This document shows positions 17,971 to 26,988 of a stretch of DNA of 64,000 bases, in pieces. A program made the position numbers and the translations under genes. Position 1 is the first letter of the stretch; the number at the start of each line of letters is the position of its first letter. Origin of the DNA: JAFKKS01 sp050187875 (GTDB taxonomy: Bacteria; Pseudomonadota; Alphaproteobacteria; Rhizobiales; Xanthobacteraceae); assembly GCA_050187875.1 (NCBI GenBank), contig JBFWXB010000018.1:22033-86032 (forward strand), read 5' to 3'. The notes under the pieces were generated by a model. It had not been told where the DNA came from, did not search any database, and was given only the letters and a program-made list of their open reading frames with translations.

Positions 17971-18019
17971 CGACGCGCCAGCAAACCGCATTACCGGAAA
18001 TTGCGGCTCGCTGCCGCGA

Positions 18020-18763
18020 CTACGTGCCGTAGCTTTGCACCAAGCTCCCCGCCACCAACGTCCAGCCGTCCACCAAAACGAAGAAGATCAGCTTGAACGG
18101 GAGCGACACGACGACAGGCGGCAGCATCATCATGCCCATCGACATCAAGACCGAGGCGACGACAAGGTCGATCACGAGGAACGGCAGAAAGAGGAGGAAG
18201 CCGATCTCGAAGGCGCGGCGCAGCTCCGAGATCATGAAGGCCGGCGTGAGGATCCGCAGCGAGATGTCTTCGGGCTTATCGGGGCGCGGCTCGCGCGAGA
18301 GGTTAGAAAACAGCGTAAGGTCTTTTTCTCGCACATTCTTGAGCATGAAAGCGCGGAAAGGCTGGGAAGCACGCTCGAACGCCTGTTCCGGCGTGATCTC
18401 CCCAGCCGAGAGCGGGCGCAGCCCCGTCTCATAGGCGGTCTGGAACGCCGGCCCCATGACGAACATGGTCAGGAACAGTGCGAGCGACACCATGACCGCG
18501 TTGGGTGGTGCGGTTGCCGTGCCAAGCGCGGTGCGCAAAAGCGACAGCACCACGACGATGCGGGTGAACGACGTCACCATCACCAAGATCGACGGCGCAA
18601 GCGACAGCACCGTGATGAGCGCGACCAACTGAATGACGCGCTCGGTAAGGCCAGTGCCCTGGCCGAAATTGATGCTGATGTCTTGGGCGGCGGCCGGGGC
18701 CGCCGCGAGGAAGACGAGAGTGAAAGCCGCGAGGAGAGAAAGGCGTCTGCTTCGTGCGTTCAC
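18020..18763 (-). CDS. fliP: Flagellar export gate protein FliP
   Basis: Core pore protein of the flagellar type III export gate (with FliQ and FliR). The 247-residue product has a cleavable signal peptide (1-26), then four membrane helices with the family signatures ILVMVTSFTRIVVVLSLLRT, LALFLTMFVMGPAF and SELRRAFEIGFLLFLPFLVI, ending GWTLVAGSLVQSYG. Its start overlaps the fliO stop by four bases. It is separated from fliQ/fliR, which are on the other strand about 2.4 kb away. Confidence 0.97.
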   Translation of the reverse strand: MNARSRRLSLLAAFTLVFLAAAPAAAQDISINFGQGTGLTERVIQLVALITVLSLAPSILVMVTSFTRIVVVLSLLRTALGTATAPPNAVMVSLALFLTMFVMGPAFQTAYETGLRPLSAGEITPEQAFERASQPFRAFMLKNVREKDLTLFSNLSREPRPDKPEDISLRILTPAFMISELRRAFEIGFLLFLPFLVIDLVVASVLMSMGMMMLPPVVVSLPFKLIFFVLVDGWTLVAGSLVQSYGT

Positions 18764-19644
18764 TCTTTTCCTGCCGGACGGCCCAACAGGCTCGCCATCT
18801 CTTCCTCGAGGCTATCGAAGACGGATTTCGGCGGTGTGCCCTTCGTCTCCGTACGCGCGGTTTTGGATTCGGGTTTGACCGGCCCTGCGATCTCCAGCTC
18901 TGGCGCGGCCCCATTGCCGTTGCTTTCGGGCGCGGTCGGCGGCGTCGGTTCGGGGAGCGGCACCGGATCGATGATGTCGGTGCTCTCGGGTTTGCCGGGC
19001 GCGGCCGGGCGGCGCAGCGCTGCCTCGAGCCGCAAGGCCATGTCGGTGAGGTTGGCGTCGGCGGTCGGCGGGGCCGATTCGACTTCGACCGTTTCCGCTT
19101 CGAGGCGCTGCGTGATCGAGGTGCGCGCCGGGCGGGTCACGTCGGGCCGCCGTTGCGGGCGCAATGCCGTCGGCGCCGGCTCGGGCCGCGGCGCGGGACG
19201 ACGTGGCGGCTCGCCAGCGCGCATCGGGCGCTGCGGCTGTTCGAACCGGGGCTGCGGGCGCGGCGGCGCCTCTGGCATGCGCAATGGCTCGTGCCCGAGG
19301 TCGCCGGCGGCTTCCGGAGCCCGAACCGGCATTTCGCGCGGCTGCGCCACCGGCACGGCGCGCATGATATTCTGTTCGATCACGACATCGGTCGGTCCGC
19401 CGATCATGATCAGATGTTCGACATTGTCGCGGCGGATGAGGACGAGGCGACGCCGCCCGTCGACCGCGGCCGCATCGATGACGGCCAGGCGCGGAGCGCG
19501 GCCGCGCGGCGCCGAAGCTGCGAGCTTGCCACCGCCGACGCGGCGGATCACCCAGGTCGCCAAGCCGATGAGAGCCAACACAATGATGAAGGCCACCACC
19601 AGCTTCGCGGGCAGCGGCATTTCAACGCCAAACAAACTATCCAT
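18760..19644 (-). CDS. fliO: Flagellar biosynthesis protein FliO with long disordered tail
   Basis: FliO helps FliP assemble into the export gate. The 294-residue product has one membrane helix (about 12-34, LVVAFIIVLALIGLATWVIR) and a FliO core with RLAVIDAAAVDGRRRLVLIR and HLIMIGGPTDVVIEQ (48-95). The remaining 200 residues are Pro/Arg/Glu-rich and look disordered, with a short helix at the very end (SVFDSLEEEMASLLG). Enterobacterial FliO is about 120 residues, so the tail more than doubles it. Coupled to fliP; divergent from flgB with CtrA-like motifs between. Confidence 0.88.
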   Translation of the reverse strand: MDSLFGVEMPLPAKLVVAFIIVLALIGLATWVIRRVGGGKLAASAPRGRAPRLAVIDAAAVDGRRRLVLIRRDNVEHLIMIGGPTDVVIEQNIMRAVPVAQPREMPVRAPEAAGDLGHEPLRMPEAPPRPQPRFEQPQRPMRAGEPPRRPAPRPEPAPTALRPQRRPDVTRPARTSITQRLEAETVEVESAPPTADANLTDMALRLEAALRRPAAPGKPESTDIIDPVPLPEPTPPTAPESNGNGAAPELEIAGPVKPESKTARTETKGTPPKSVFDSLEEEMASLLGRPAGKE

Positions 19645-19754
19645 ACGACTCTCCCGCTACGCGCGCTCGACGCTCCGTCAGGGTTCGGTTCACCCGGGAA
19701 CCGTTAACGCGGGTCGGCAGGAACTGCCTGGCGCAGCCTTGCCGCCTTTAGCCC

Positions 19755-19769
19755 TAACAGATCGTTAAC
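19755..19769 (-). promoter_or_regulatory. CtrA-like box between fliO and flgB
   Basis: CTAA-N7-TTAA, one mismatch from consensus, 111 bases upstream of the fliO start. With the exact box at 19859 it could give divergent CtrA control of fliOP and flgB. A further isolated TTAA at 19705 is not counted. Confidence 0.35.
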
Positions 19770-19858
19770 GCCCCGAGACTCACCCCCACCATACCGCATT
19801 GCGCGGCCATTTCGTGACCTTTGATGGTCCTCTAGCACCACAATAGCACGAAACGGTC

Positions 19859-19873
19859 TTAACTCGCCATTAA
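19859..19873 (+). promoter_or_regulatory. Exact CtrA box before flgB
   Basis: Perfect TTAA-N7-TTAA (TTAACTCGCCATTAA) 62 bases before the flgB ATG, in the divergent fliO/flgB region. Well placed to control the flgB-flgC-fliE-fliQ-fliR-flhB run, a class II flagellar unit under CtrA in relatives. Confidence 0.65.
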
Positions 19874-19934
19874 CCATACAATGGGAAAAGTTTGCCTGGT
19901 CGACGCCCTCCGGCGCGGCCGCGGCCAGGGCGAA

Positions 19935-20333
19935 ATGTCCATTTCCGACCTTCCCATTCTTTCGATGCTGCGGACCAGGATGCAGTGGCATCAGGCGCGC
20001 CAGGGCATTCTCGCTGAGAACGTGGCGAACGCCGATACGCCCAAGTTCCGCCCGCATGATCTTGCGCCGCCCGATCTGTCCCGGGGGCAGCCGGGGCGGG
20101 GTGGGCAACTCAGCCTCGCCAGCACAAATGCCGGGCATCTGCAGACCAGTGCCGCGGCGCCGGGTTTCGAAAATCAGAGCAAGGGCGGCTACCAGGTGCG
20201 CCCCTCCGGCAACGCGGTGAATTTGGAAGACGAGATGATCAAGGTCGCGGCGAACCAGATGGATTATCAGGCCGCCGCCGCGCTCTATTCGCGCAGCCTC
20301 GCGCTGATCAAGACCGCTCTCGGCAAAAAGTAA
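19935..20333 (+). CDS. flgB: Proximal rod protein FlgB
   Basis: Proximal rod subunit. The 132-residue product starts MSISDLPILSMLRTRMQWHQ and has the rod motif ARQGILAENVANADTPKFRP and the C-terminal helix DEMIKVAANQMDYQAAAALY. ATG 19935 gives the normal FlgB start; a frame-extending ATG at 19881 would add 18 residues with no family match. First gene of the flgB-flgC-fliE-fliQ-fliR-flhB unit. Confidence 0.96.
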   Translation: MSISDLPILSMLRTRMQWHQARQGILAENVANADTPKFRPHDLAPPDLSRGQPGRGGQLSLASTNAGHLQTSAAAPGFENQSKGGYQVRPSGNAVNLEDEMIKVAANQMDYQAAAALYSRSLALIKTALGKK

Positions 20334-20351
20334 GGGGGAGGCATCAGCATC

Positions 20352-20762
20352 ATGGACTTTCTCAAATCGATCACGATCGCCGCCTCGGGGCTGCGGGCCC
20401 AGACCGGCCGCATGCGCGTCATCGCCGAGAATATTGCCAACGCCGATTCGACCGCGCAGAGGCCCGGCGCCGACCCCTATCGCCGGCGCGTCCCGACATT
20501 TCGCTCGGAGATGGATCGCGCGCTCGACGCCAATGTCGTCAATCTCGGCAAGGTGCAGACCGACAAGTCCGACTTCCGCATGAAGTACGAGCCCGGCCAT
20601 CCCGCAGCGGACGCCAACGGCTACGTGAAATATCCGAACGTCAATCCGCTGATCGAGACGACCGACATGCGTGAGGCGCAGCGTTCGTACGAGGCCAATT
20701 TGAATGTCATCAGTGCAACCCGCCGGATGCTTCAGCGCACGATCGACATCCTGCGCGCCTAA
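20352..20762 (+). CDS. flgC: Proximal rod protein FlgC
   Basis: Proximal rod subunit of 136 residues. It shows MDFLKSITIAASGLRAQTGR, RVIAENIANADSTAQRPGAD, the central PYRRRVPTFRSEM segment and the C-terminal helix MREAQRSYEANLNVISATRR, all standard for alphaproteobacterial FlgC. A GGGGGAGG ribosome-binding site precedes the ATG by ten bases. Eighteen bases after flgB. Confidence 0.97.
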   Translation: MDFLKSITIAASGLRAQTGRMRVIAENIANADSTAQRPGADPYRRRVPTFRSEMDRALDANVVNLGKVQTDKSDFRMKYEPGHPAADANGYVKYPNVNPLIETTDMREAQRSYEANLNVISATRRMLQRTIDILRA

Positions 20763-20782
20763 TACCTTAAGGGAAGAATTCC

Positions 20783-21103
20783 ATGGCCACGCCAAGCATT
20801 GCCGCCAACGCTTACGCCGCGCTCTCCAAGATCACGGAGTCGGGCCGCGGCCTCTCGAAATCGATCGGCGGCGGTGAAGACGGGCAAGGAAGCTTCGGCG
20901 CGATGCTCAAGAATGCCTTGGGCAGCGTCGTTGACGCGGGCCATAAGTCGGACGCGCAGGTGCGCTCGATGGCGGCCGGCAAGGCCAACATGGTTGACGT
21001 CGTGACCGCCGTCTCCGAGACGGAGGTTGCGGTAGATGCACTGGTGGCGGTGCGTGATCGCGTGATCCAGTCCTACGAAGACATTATGAAGATGCCGATC
21101 TGA
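20783..21103 (+). CDS. fliE: Basal-body hook complex protein FliE
   Basis: Links the MS-ring to the rod. The 106-residue product has a variable N-terminus, then FGAMLKNALGSVVDAGHKSD and the conserved C-terminal helices NMVDVVTAVSETEVAVDALV and AVRDRVIQSYEDIMKMPI. Length and position after flgC are normal. Confidence 0.95.
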   Translation: MATPSIAANAYAALSKITESGRGLSKSIGGGEDGQGSFGAMLKNALGSVVDAGHKSDAQVRSMAAGKANMVDVVTAVSETEVAVDALVAVRDRVIQSYEDIMKMPI

Positions 21104-21160
21104 TCGGCGTTTATTGATCCCGGGCCGGGGGGCTGCGGGCAAGGATTAAGGGGCAGGGGC

Positions 21161-21427
21161 TTGACCGGACCGGAAGTGCTGGACGTCGCGCGCGACGCCA
21201 TCGTGACGATTGTGCTCGTCGCGAGCCCGCTGATGCTGGTCGGCTTGGCCGTCGGCGTCGCCATCTCGCTCATTCAGGCGCTGACGCAAATCCAAGAAAT
21301 GACGCTTGTCTTCGTGCCGAAGATCCTCGCGATCTTCGTTGCGATGCTGGTCGCCCTGCCGTTCATGGGGGACGTTCTGCAGGGGCAGATGGCGCGCATC
21401 GCCGCGCGGATCATCAGCGGCGGCTAG
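21161..21427 (+). CDS. fliQ: Flagellar export gate protein FliQ (TTG start)
   Basis: Small two-helix membrane protein of the export gate. The 88-residue product shows EVLDVARDAIVTIVLVASPL and ISLIQALTQIQEMTLVFVPK. The only start giving the full conserved N-terminus is TTG 21161, supported by AGGGGCAGGGG upstream. The use of TTG may lower its translation relative to fliR, as FliQ is needed in a fixed small number per gate. Confidence 0.95.
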   Translation: MTGPEVLDVARDAIVTIVLVASPLMLVGLAVGVAISLIQALTQIQEMTLVFVPKILAIFVAMLVALPFMGDVLQGQMARIAARIISGG

Positions 21428-21493
21428 GTCATGCGCGCGAGCGGCGATGAGCGTGCTCTTGTCCGGCCGCAACGCGGCTGACGGGCAAAGCCG

Positions 21494-22264
21494 ATGCGCA
21501 TCGACCTTTCCTTTCTCCCCGCTCTCGCCGCAGCGTTCATTCTGATGTTTGCACGGATCGGCACGATGATCATGCTGTTGCCGGCGCTCGGCGAGCTCTC
21601 TATTCCGCCGCGCATTCGGCTCGTCGCTGCCCTTGCGCTCACGGCGATGCTCCTTCCGCTGCATCGCGCGGCCTATGCCGTCGATCTTCGCTCGTTTGAA
21701 TCGATCATCCTCTTGCTCGGCGAAGAGCTGCTGATCGGCGCCATGCTCGGCATGACGGCGCGGCTCGCCATCTCCGCGCTGCAGGTGACGGGCAGCATCG
21801 TTGCGCAGCAGCTTGGGCTTGGCTTCGTCACGGCGGTCGATCCGACGCAGGGCCAACAGGGCGTCCTCGTCGGCAATTTCCTCACGATGCTGGGCGTGAC
21901 ACTGCTGTTCGCGACGGACCTGCATCATCTGCTGATCGCGGCGCTGAACCAGAGCTATACCCTGTTCCGCCCGGGCGAGGTGCCGCTGACCGGCGACATG
22001 GCGGCACTGATGGTCAAGACCATGGCTGCCGCGTTTCGCGTCGGCGTCCAGCTTGCCGCGCCGTTCCTCGTCTTCGGTCTCGTCTTCAACGTGAGCCTCG
22101 GGCTTCTTTCGCGGCTTATGCCGCAGATGCAAGTGTTCTTTATCGGTCTGCCGCTGTCGATCCTGATCGGCTTCATCGTGCTGCTGCTCGTCATCGGCGC
22201 GATGATGGGTACCTTCCTCGGTTATTTCGAGAACGTGCTGCGCGATCTGGCGCCGGCGATATGA
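21494..22264 (+). CDS. fliR: Flagellar export gate protein FliR
   Basis: Third component of the FliPQR export pore. The 256-residue product has six predicted membrane helices and signatures FILMFARIGTMIMLLPALGE, FVTAVDPTQGQQGVLVGNFL and LGLLSRLMPQMQVFFIGLPL. It follows fliQ by 66 bases and precedes flhB by nine bases. Confidence 0.96.
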   Translation: MRIDLSFLPALAAAFILMFARIGTMIMLLPALGELSIPPRIRLVAALALTAMLLPLHRAAYAVDLRSFESIILLLGEELLIGAMLGMTARLAISALQVTGSIVAQQLGLGFVTAVDPTQGQQGVLVGNFLTMLGVTLLFATDLHHLLIAALNQSYTLFRPGEVPLTGDMAALMVKTMAAAFRVGVQLAAPFLVFGLVFNVSLGLLSRLMPQMQVFFIGLPLSILIGFIVLLLVIGAMMGTFLGYFENVLRDLAPAI

Positions 22265-22273
22265 GGGCGCGCG

Positions 22274-23338
22274 ATGGCCGAAGAGAATGATGGCGCAGAG
22301 CGCACAGAAGACCCGACCCCAAAAAAACGCGACGAAGCGCTCAAGCGCGGCGACGTCGTCAAGAGCCAGGAGGTCAACGCCTGGTTCGTTATGGGCGGCG
22401 GCGTGCTGGCGCTCTTCGCATTTGGCGGCTCGACCGCGACGTCGCTCACCGCCGCGCTGCGCGGGCTCCTCGGCAATGCGCACGCCTACGATCTCGCCGC
22501 CATCCGGGCTCTTACCGAGCGGATCGGCATCCAGGTTTTCATCGCCGTCGCCGCGCCGTTCCTGCTGCTGATGCTGGCGAGCCTCGCCGGCAACCTCGTT
22601 CAGGATCGTTTCGTCTGGTCCGCGCAAGCCCTGGCGCCCAAGCTCTCGCGCATCTCGCTTTTGTCGGGCGCAAAGCGCCTCTTCTCCAAACAGGCCCTCG
22701 TCAACTTCGCCAAGGGCCTCGCCAAGCTCACATTGATCGGTGCGCTGATGGTGTGGCTGCTCTGGCCCGAGCGAAAACATCTCGACGCGATGGTGCTGCT
22801 CGATCCCGCAGCGATTCTGCCGCTCGCCGGCCGACTGACGCTGAAGCTGATGGCGGCGGCTGCCGCGGCGCTCGCAGTCATCGCGGCGCTCGATTATTTC
22901 TATCAGTACCAGGTCTGGTTCAATCGCCAGAAGATGTCGCTGCGCGAGGTGAAGGAGGAGTTCAAGCAGACCGAAGGCGATCCGACGATCAAGGGCAAGC
23001 TCCGGCAATTGCGCCAGACGAAGATGCGCAAGCGCATGATGGCGGCCGTACCCAAGGCCTCGGTTGTGATCATGAACCCGACGCACTTCGCGGTCGCGCT
23101 TCAATATGAAACGGGAATGAACGCTCCGGTTTGCGTCGCCAAAGGCGTCGATGTCCTCGCGCTCAAGATTCGCGAGATTGCGACGGCGCATTCGATTCCG
23201 GTGGTCGAGAACCCGCCGCTGGCGCGGGCGCTGCATGCCTCCGTCAAGGTCGACGAGGAAGTGCCTCCGGAACACTACAAGGCCGTCGCCGAGGTGATCG
23301 GCTACATCATGCGGCTGCGCGCGGCCGTCCGGCGATGA
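22274..23338 (+). CDS. flhB: Flagellar export switch protein FlhB
   Basis: Controls the switch in export from rod/hook to filament substrates. The 354-residue product has the N-terminal charged motif ERTEDPTPKKRDEALKRGDV, four membrane helices (about 30-205) and the cytoplasmic domain with the self-cleavage site NPTH at 268-271, followed by FAVALQYETGMNAPVCVAKG. All parts are intact. Last gene of the flgB unit; cckA starts 123 bases later. Confidence 0.97.
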   Translation: MAEENDGAERTEDPTPKKRDEALKRGDVVKSQEVNAWFVMGGGVLALFAFGGSTATSLTAALRGLLGNAHAYDLAAIRALTERIGIQVFIAVAAPFLLLMLASLAGNLVQDRFVWSAQALAPKLSRISLLSGAKRLFSKQALVNFAKGLAKLTLIGALMVWLLWPERKHLDAMVLLDPAAILPLAGRLTLKLMAAAAAALAVIAALDYFYQYQVWFNRQKMSLREVKEEFKQTEGDPTIKGKLRQLRQTKMRKRMMAAVPKASVVIMNPTHFAVALQYETGMNAPVCVAKGVDVLALKIREIATAHSIPVVENPPLARALHASVKVDEEVPPEHYKAVAEVIGYIMRLRAAVRR

Positions 23339-23461
23339 CATTCGTGCGGCGGAGGCTAGAAATCCTAACGCCAAAGGCTTCGTGGTATGATTCGCGTGTG
23401 TATCGGTTGAGTCGCGTCATGTCTGCATCCGTCATCTCATTTGCTTCGCAGAACCTCATCC

Positions 23462-26041
23462 ATGGCAATTCAAGACGTGAGCGATCGACAGGAATTCAAC
23501 CGCATTGAATCCGGGCAGCGCGACGGCAGCGTCACGCTTGTGCTCGTGGTCGCCCTGCTTCTGATCGCGGCCGCGATCGGGCTCGTCTTCATCGGGCGCA
23601 GTCACGCCGCGACCTATATCCTGGTCTTGCTGGCCGCCCTTTCGGTTGTCGGCGTCTTCTCGCTGTTCGCGGGCGCCGCCGGCATTCTGCGCATCGGCGG
23701 CAATGGCGCGGCGAATCCGCTGCTCAAAGCCGTCGTCGAGATGGCCCATGACGGCATCGTCGTCACCGACGCGCGCGGGCGGGTCGTCTACGCCAACGCC
23801 GCCTATCTCTCATTGATCGACGCCGGGAATGAGAAGGAGGCCCGCCCCGTTGAGCGCGTGTTCGTTGGCGATCCGGATATCTCCGAGGCGGTCTATCGGC
23901 TGGTGAAGGCGGCGCGCGAAGGCCGCCGCCTCCAGGAGGAGGTGCGGGTTCCCGGGCCGGCGGGGGAGGCCGGCCGGTGGCTGCGCTTCCGCGTACAGCC
24001 GCTGGGGGACAATGGCGCCGACGCGCGCACCACGATCTGGAGCGTCGCCGACATCACCCGCGATCGCGAGCGCCAGGAGAATATCTTCCAGGAGCTGCAG
24101 CACGCGATCGACTATCTCGACCACGCGCCCGCCGGCTTCTTCTCCGTCAACGGCGCAGGCGAGCTCGTCTATCTGAACGCGACGCTCGCGGCCTGGCTCG
24201 ACTACGATCTCGCCCAGGTCGGCTCCGGGGGGCTGCGCCTGCAGGACCTCGTCTCCGGCGACGGCGCGGCGCTCCTGACGACGCTCGGCTCCGGCCCCGG
24301 CGACGTGAAGACGGAAGTCCTCGACCTTGATCTGCGCACCCGCACGGGCCGTCCGCTGCCGGTGCGTCTGTTCCATAAGGTCGCCTACGCCGCGGACGGC
24401 TCACCGGGTGCGTCGCGCACGCTCGTGCTTAATCGCGCGCGCGACGACGGCAGCGACCCGCAGCGCGCCGCAGAAGTGCGCTTCATGCGTTTCTTCCATA
24501 ACGCGCCCATGGCGATTGCGACCCTCGACCGGGAGGGCCGCGTCGCGCGCTCCAACGCGCCTTTTGCACGCTTCCACCATGGCGTGATCAAGGGAGAGGC
24601 GACCCCGACGGAAGGACGTTCGATTCTGGGGCTCGTCGCGGAGCGCGATCGGCCGGCGGTCGGAGCGGCCATCGCCAAGGCGGCCAACGGCGAGGGGGAC
24701 ATTCAGCCGTTCGACGTGACGTTGGCGAACGGGGGCGAGCGCTCCGCGCGCTTCTTCGTTTCCGCGGTCGAGAGCAGCGGCGGGGAGGGGGAGGCCGCGA
24801 TCGTCTACGTCGTCGAGACGACGGAGCAGCGCGCGCTCGAGCTGCAGTTTGCGCAGTCGCAGAAGATGCAGGCGGTCGGCCAGCTTGCCGGCGGCATCGC
24901 GCACGACTTCAACAACGTCCTCTCCGCCATCATGATGGCGACCGACTTCCTCCTGAGCGCGCATCGGCCGACCGATCCGTCGTTCCAGGACATCATGCAG
25001 ATCAAGCAGAACGCCAACCGCGCGGCGAGCCTCGTGCGTCAGCTGCTGGCGTTCTCGCGCCGCCAGACGATGCGGCCGCAGGTGCTGAGCCTCGGCGAAG
25101 TCCTATCCGATCTCACGATGCTGCTGCGCCGCCTGATCGGCGAGAAGGTGCAGCTCGAGCTCACGCATGGTCGCGATCTCTGGCCGGTCAAGGTCGATCT
25201 CTCGCAGTTCGAGCAGGTCGTGGTGAATCTTGCCGTCAACGCGCGCGACGCAATGCCCGATGGCGGCACGCTCGCCATCCGGACGGCGAATGTCGCGAGC
25301 ACGGACTGCGCACGCTTCGGCTACAAGGCGATGCCCGCCGCCGACTACGTGCTCATCGAGATCAGCGATACCGGAACGGGCGTTCCGCCCGAACTCATAG
25401 AAAAGATCTTCGAGCCGTTCTTCTCCACGAAAGAGGTCGGCAAGGGCACAGGCCTCGGCTTGTCCACGGTCTACGGGATCATCAAGCAGACGGACGGATT
25501 CATCTTCCTCGATTCCGAGCTCGGCAAAGGCACGACCTTCCATATCTTTCTGCCGCGCTACATCGCCACAGCCGAAGCGGAGCCGACCGTGTCGGTGCCG
25601 GCGCTTGTTCCTGAAAGCCAGCCGAAGCCGTCGGCCGATCTTACGGGGCATGGCACGATCCTTCTCGTCGAGGACGAGGAAGGCCTGCGTGGCCTCAATG
25701 CGCGCGGCCTCGTCTCGCGCGGCTATACCGTGCTCGAGGCGGGCAACGGCGTCGAGGCGATCCAAGTGCTCGAGGAGCGCGCGGGCGAAATCGATCTCGT
25801 TGTGTCCGACGTGGTCATGCCCGAGATGGATGGCCCGACGCTTCTGAAGGAGATGCGCAAGCGCAATCCCAATCTGAAGATCGTCTTCGTCTCCGGCTAC
25901 GCGGAAGATGCGTTCGAAAAGAATCTGCCCGAAGGCGGACAGTTCGCATTCCTGGCGAAGCCCTTCACCCTGAAGCAACTCGCCGCGGTAGTGAAGGAGA
26001 CGATGTCGGACAATGGGGCGCAGCCGCCGAGCGCTGCATAG
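23462..26041 (+). CDS. cckA: Hybrid sensor histidine kinase CckA
   Basis: Central cell-cycle kinase that feeds phosphate through ChpT to CtrA and CpdR. The 859-residue protein has two membrane helices (about 24-44 and 51-75), PAS-like sensor segments (roughly 85-200, 205-330 and 345-455), the phospho-acceptor motif GGIAHDFNNVLSAIM with His481, an ATPase domain with NLAVNARDAMPDGG and GTGLGLSTVYGII, and a receiver domain with Asp783 in LVVSDVVMPEMDG. ATG 23462 chosen; an in-frame TTG lies 21 bases earlier. Placed directly after flhB, next to the CtrA-box genes it is expected to govern. Confidence 0.93.
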   Translation: MAIQDVSDRQEFNRIESGQRDGSVTLVLVVALLLIAAAIGLVFIGRSHAATYILVLLAALSVVGVFSLFAGAAGILRIGGNGAANPLLKAVVEMAHDGIVVTDARGRVVYANAAYLSLIDAGNEKEARPVERVFVGDPDISEAVYRLVKAAREGRRLQEEVRVPGPAGEAGRWLRFRVQPLGDNGADARTTIWSVADITRDRERQENIFQELQHAIDYLDHAPAGFFSVNGAGELVYLNATLAAWLDYDLAQVGSGGLRLQDLVSGDGAALLTTLGSGPGDVKTEVLDLDLRTRTGRPLPVRLFHKVAYAADGSPGASRTLVLNRARDDGSDPQRAAEVRFMRFFHNAPMAIATLDREGRVARSNAPFARFHHGVIKGEATPTEGRSILGLVAERDRPAVGAAIAKAANGEGDIQPFDVTLANGGERSARFFVSAVESSGGEGEAAIVYVVETTEQRALELQFAQSQKMQAVGQLAGGIAHDFNNVLSAIMMATDFLLSAHRPTDPSFQDIMQIKQNANRAASLVRQLLAFSRRQTMRPQVLSLGEVLSDLTMLLRRLIGEKVQLELTHGRDLWPVKVDLSQFEQVVVNLAVNARDAMPDGGTLAIRTANVASTDCARFGYKAMPAADYVLIEISDTGTGVPPELIEKIFEPFFSTKEVGKGTGLGLSTVYGIIKQTDGFIFLDSELGKGTTFHIFLPRYIATAEAEPTVSVPALVPESQPKPSADLTGHGTILLVEDEEGLRGLNARGLVSRGYTVLEAGNGVEAIQVLEERAGEIDLVVSDVVMPEMDGPTLLKEMRKRNPNLKIVFVSGYAEDAFEKNLPEGGQFAFLAKPFTLKQLAAVVKETMSDNGAQPPSAA

Positions 26042-26047
26042 CGTGCG

Positions 26048-26257
26048 ATGGGCGACGCGCCGCAGGACGATGAGGAAGAAACGCCGCGCGAGCGGCTCAT
26101 CACCAACCTCGTCCTGCTCGGCCTTGCGGTTCTCCTGATTGGCGGCGGCATCTGGCTCGCCAACGCGATTTTCAACATGCGTCGCGTGCAAGATTGCGCC
26201 ATGGCCGGCCGGCGCAACTGCGAGCGGATTGAGGTGCCAGAGAGGCGTACGCACTAG
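26048..26257 (+). CDS. Small single-span membrane protein after cckA
   Basis: A 69-residue protein with an acidic N-terminus (MGDAPQDDEEETPRERL), one membrane helix (about 18-42) and a basic tail with two cysteines (QDCAMAGRRNC). It starts six bases after the cckA stop and is probably co-transcribed. Unknown function; the pattern suggests a conserved small inner-membrane protein rather than chance. Confidence 0.75.
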   Translation: MGDAPQDDEEETPRERLITNLVLLGLAVLLIGGGIWLANAIFNMRRVQDCAMAGRRNCERIEVPERRTH

Positions 26258-26283
26258 CGATCGGGCGCGACCCAGTGGTTCGT

Positions 26284-26378
26284 CGTCATGCCCGCGAAGG
26301 CGGGCATCCAGTACTCCCTGCCGAATTGATTTCGCGACGTCTGTGATTACTGGGTCCCCGCCTTCGCGGGGACGACAC
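26284..26378. repeat. Dispersed palindromic repeat, family A, copy 1
   Basis: About 95 bases: a left hairpin (ATGCCCGCGAAGGCGGGCAT) followed by CCAGTA, a variable centre, then TACTGGG and a right hairpin (CCCCGCCTTCGCGGGG). The two halves are related inverted copies. Same family at 30609, 46765, 54601 and 56279. Lies between convergent genes and could form terminator-like RNA. Confidence 0.8.
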
Positions 26379-26389
26379 TCGAGAAATCT

Positions 26390-26911
26390 CTACGCCGCCC
26401 GTTCACGCAGCAAGTCGTCGACATCGAGCCGCCGCGTATGCATCTCGATGCCGCCATCGGCCGTGCGTGGCCACTGGCTCTTCGGCTTGTCCCAGTAAAG
26501 CTCGACGCCGTTGTCGTCGGGGTCGCGCAGATAGAGCGCTTCGCTCACGCCATGATCGCTCGCGCCGTCGAGGGGAATGCCGGCCGCCAGGACGCGGCGC
26601 AGCGCATCGGCGAGCGCCGCACGCGTCGGATAAAGAATCGCGAGATGGAAAAGGCCCGTCGCGCCGCGCGGGGGAGGCGAGCCGCCTTTGCTCTCCCACG
26701 TGTTGAGCGCGATATGATGGTGATATCCGCCAGCAGAGATGAAGACGGCGCCCGGACGTTGCGTCGTGACCTCGAACCCGAGAACGCCGCAGTAAAAGGC
26801 AAGGGCGCGCTCGAGGTCGGCGACTTTCAGATGCACATGGCCGATGCGCGTTCCGGGATCGATCGGCTCAGTTGTGCCCGGCCGGGGAGCGTTTTTCGCT
26901 TGGTCAAGCAT
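26390..26911 (-). CDS. VOC-family protein (glyoxalase/extradiol dioxygenase fold)
   Basis: A 173-residue single-module metalloenzyme-like protein. Visible features: N-terminal GHVHLKVADLERALAFYCGV with the first metal His, the VLGFEVTTQRPGAVFISAGG strand pair, GYHHHIALNTW with a further His, and C-terminal DDNGVELYWD containing the Glu ligand. This order fits catechol-2,3-dioxygenase-like (CatE type) proteins. Substrate unknown. GGAGG sits six bases before ATG 26911. Monocistronic. Confidence 0.85.
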   Translation of the reverse strand: MLDQAKNAPRPGTTEPIDPGTRIGHVHLKVADLERALAFYCGVLGFEVTTQRPGAVFISAGGYHHHIALNTWESKGGSPPPRGATGLFHLAILYPTRAALADALRRVLAAGIPLDGASDHGVSEALYLRDPDDNGVELYWDKPKSQWPRTADGGIEMHTRRLDVDDLLRERAA

Positions 26912-26988
26912 GGGAGGCCTCCGGCGGCAAAACGCCGCCGAACCCTGACGTAGTGACGCGTCGCACCGTTTCCCAGACCTTCTCCCTC

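Noticed and set aside
17882..19768. 628-codon open frame opposite fliP and fliO
   Set aside because: Low-complexity His/Arg/Glu translation typical of an antisense shadow; fliO and fliP on the other strand are well supported.
21146..23374. 742-codon open frame opposite fliQ-fliR-flhB
   Set aside because: Antisense to three clear flagellar genes; composition is compositional artefact.
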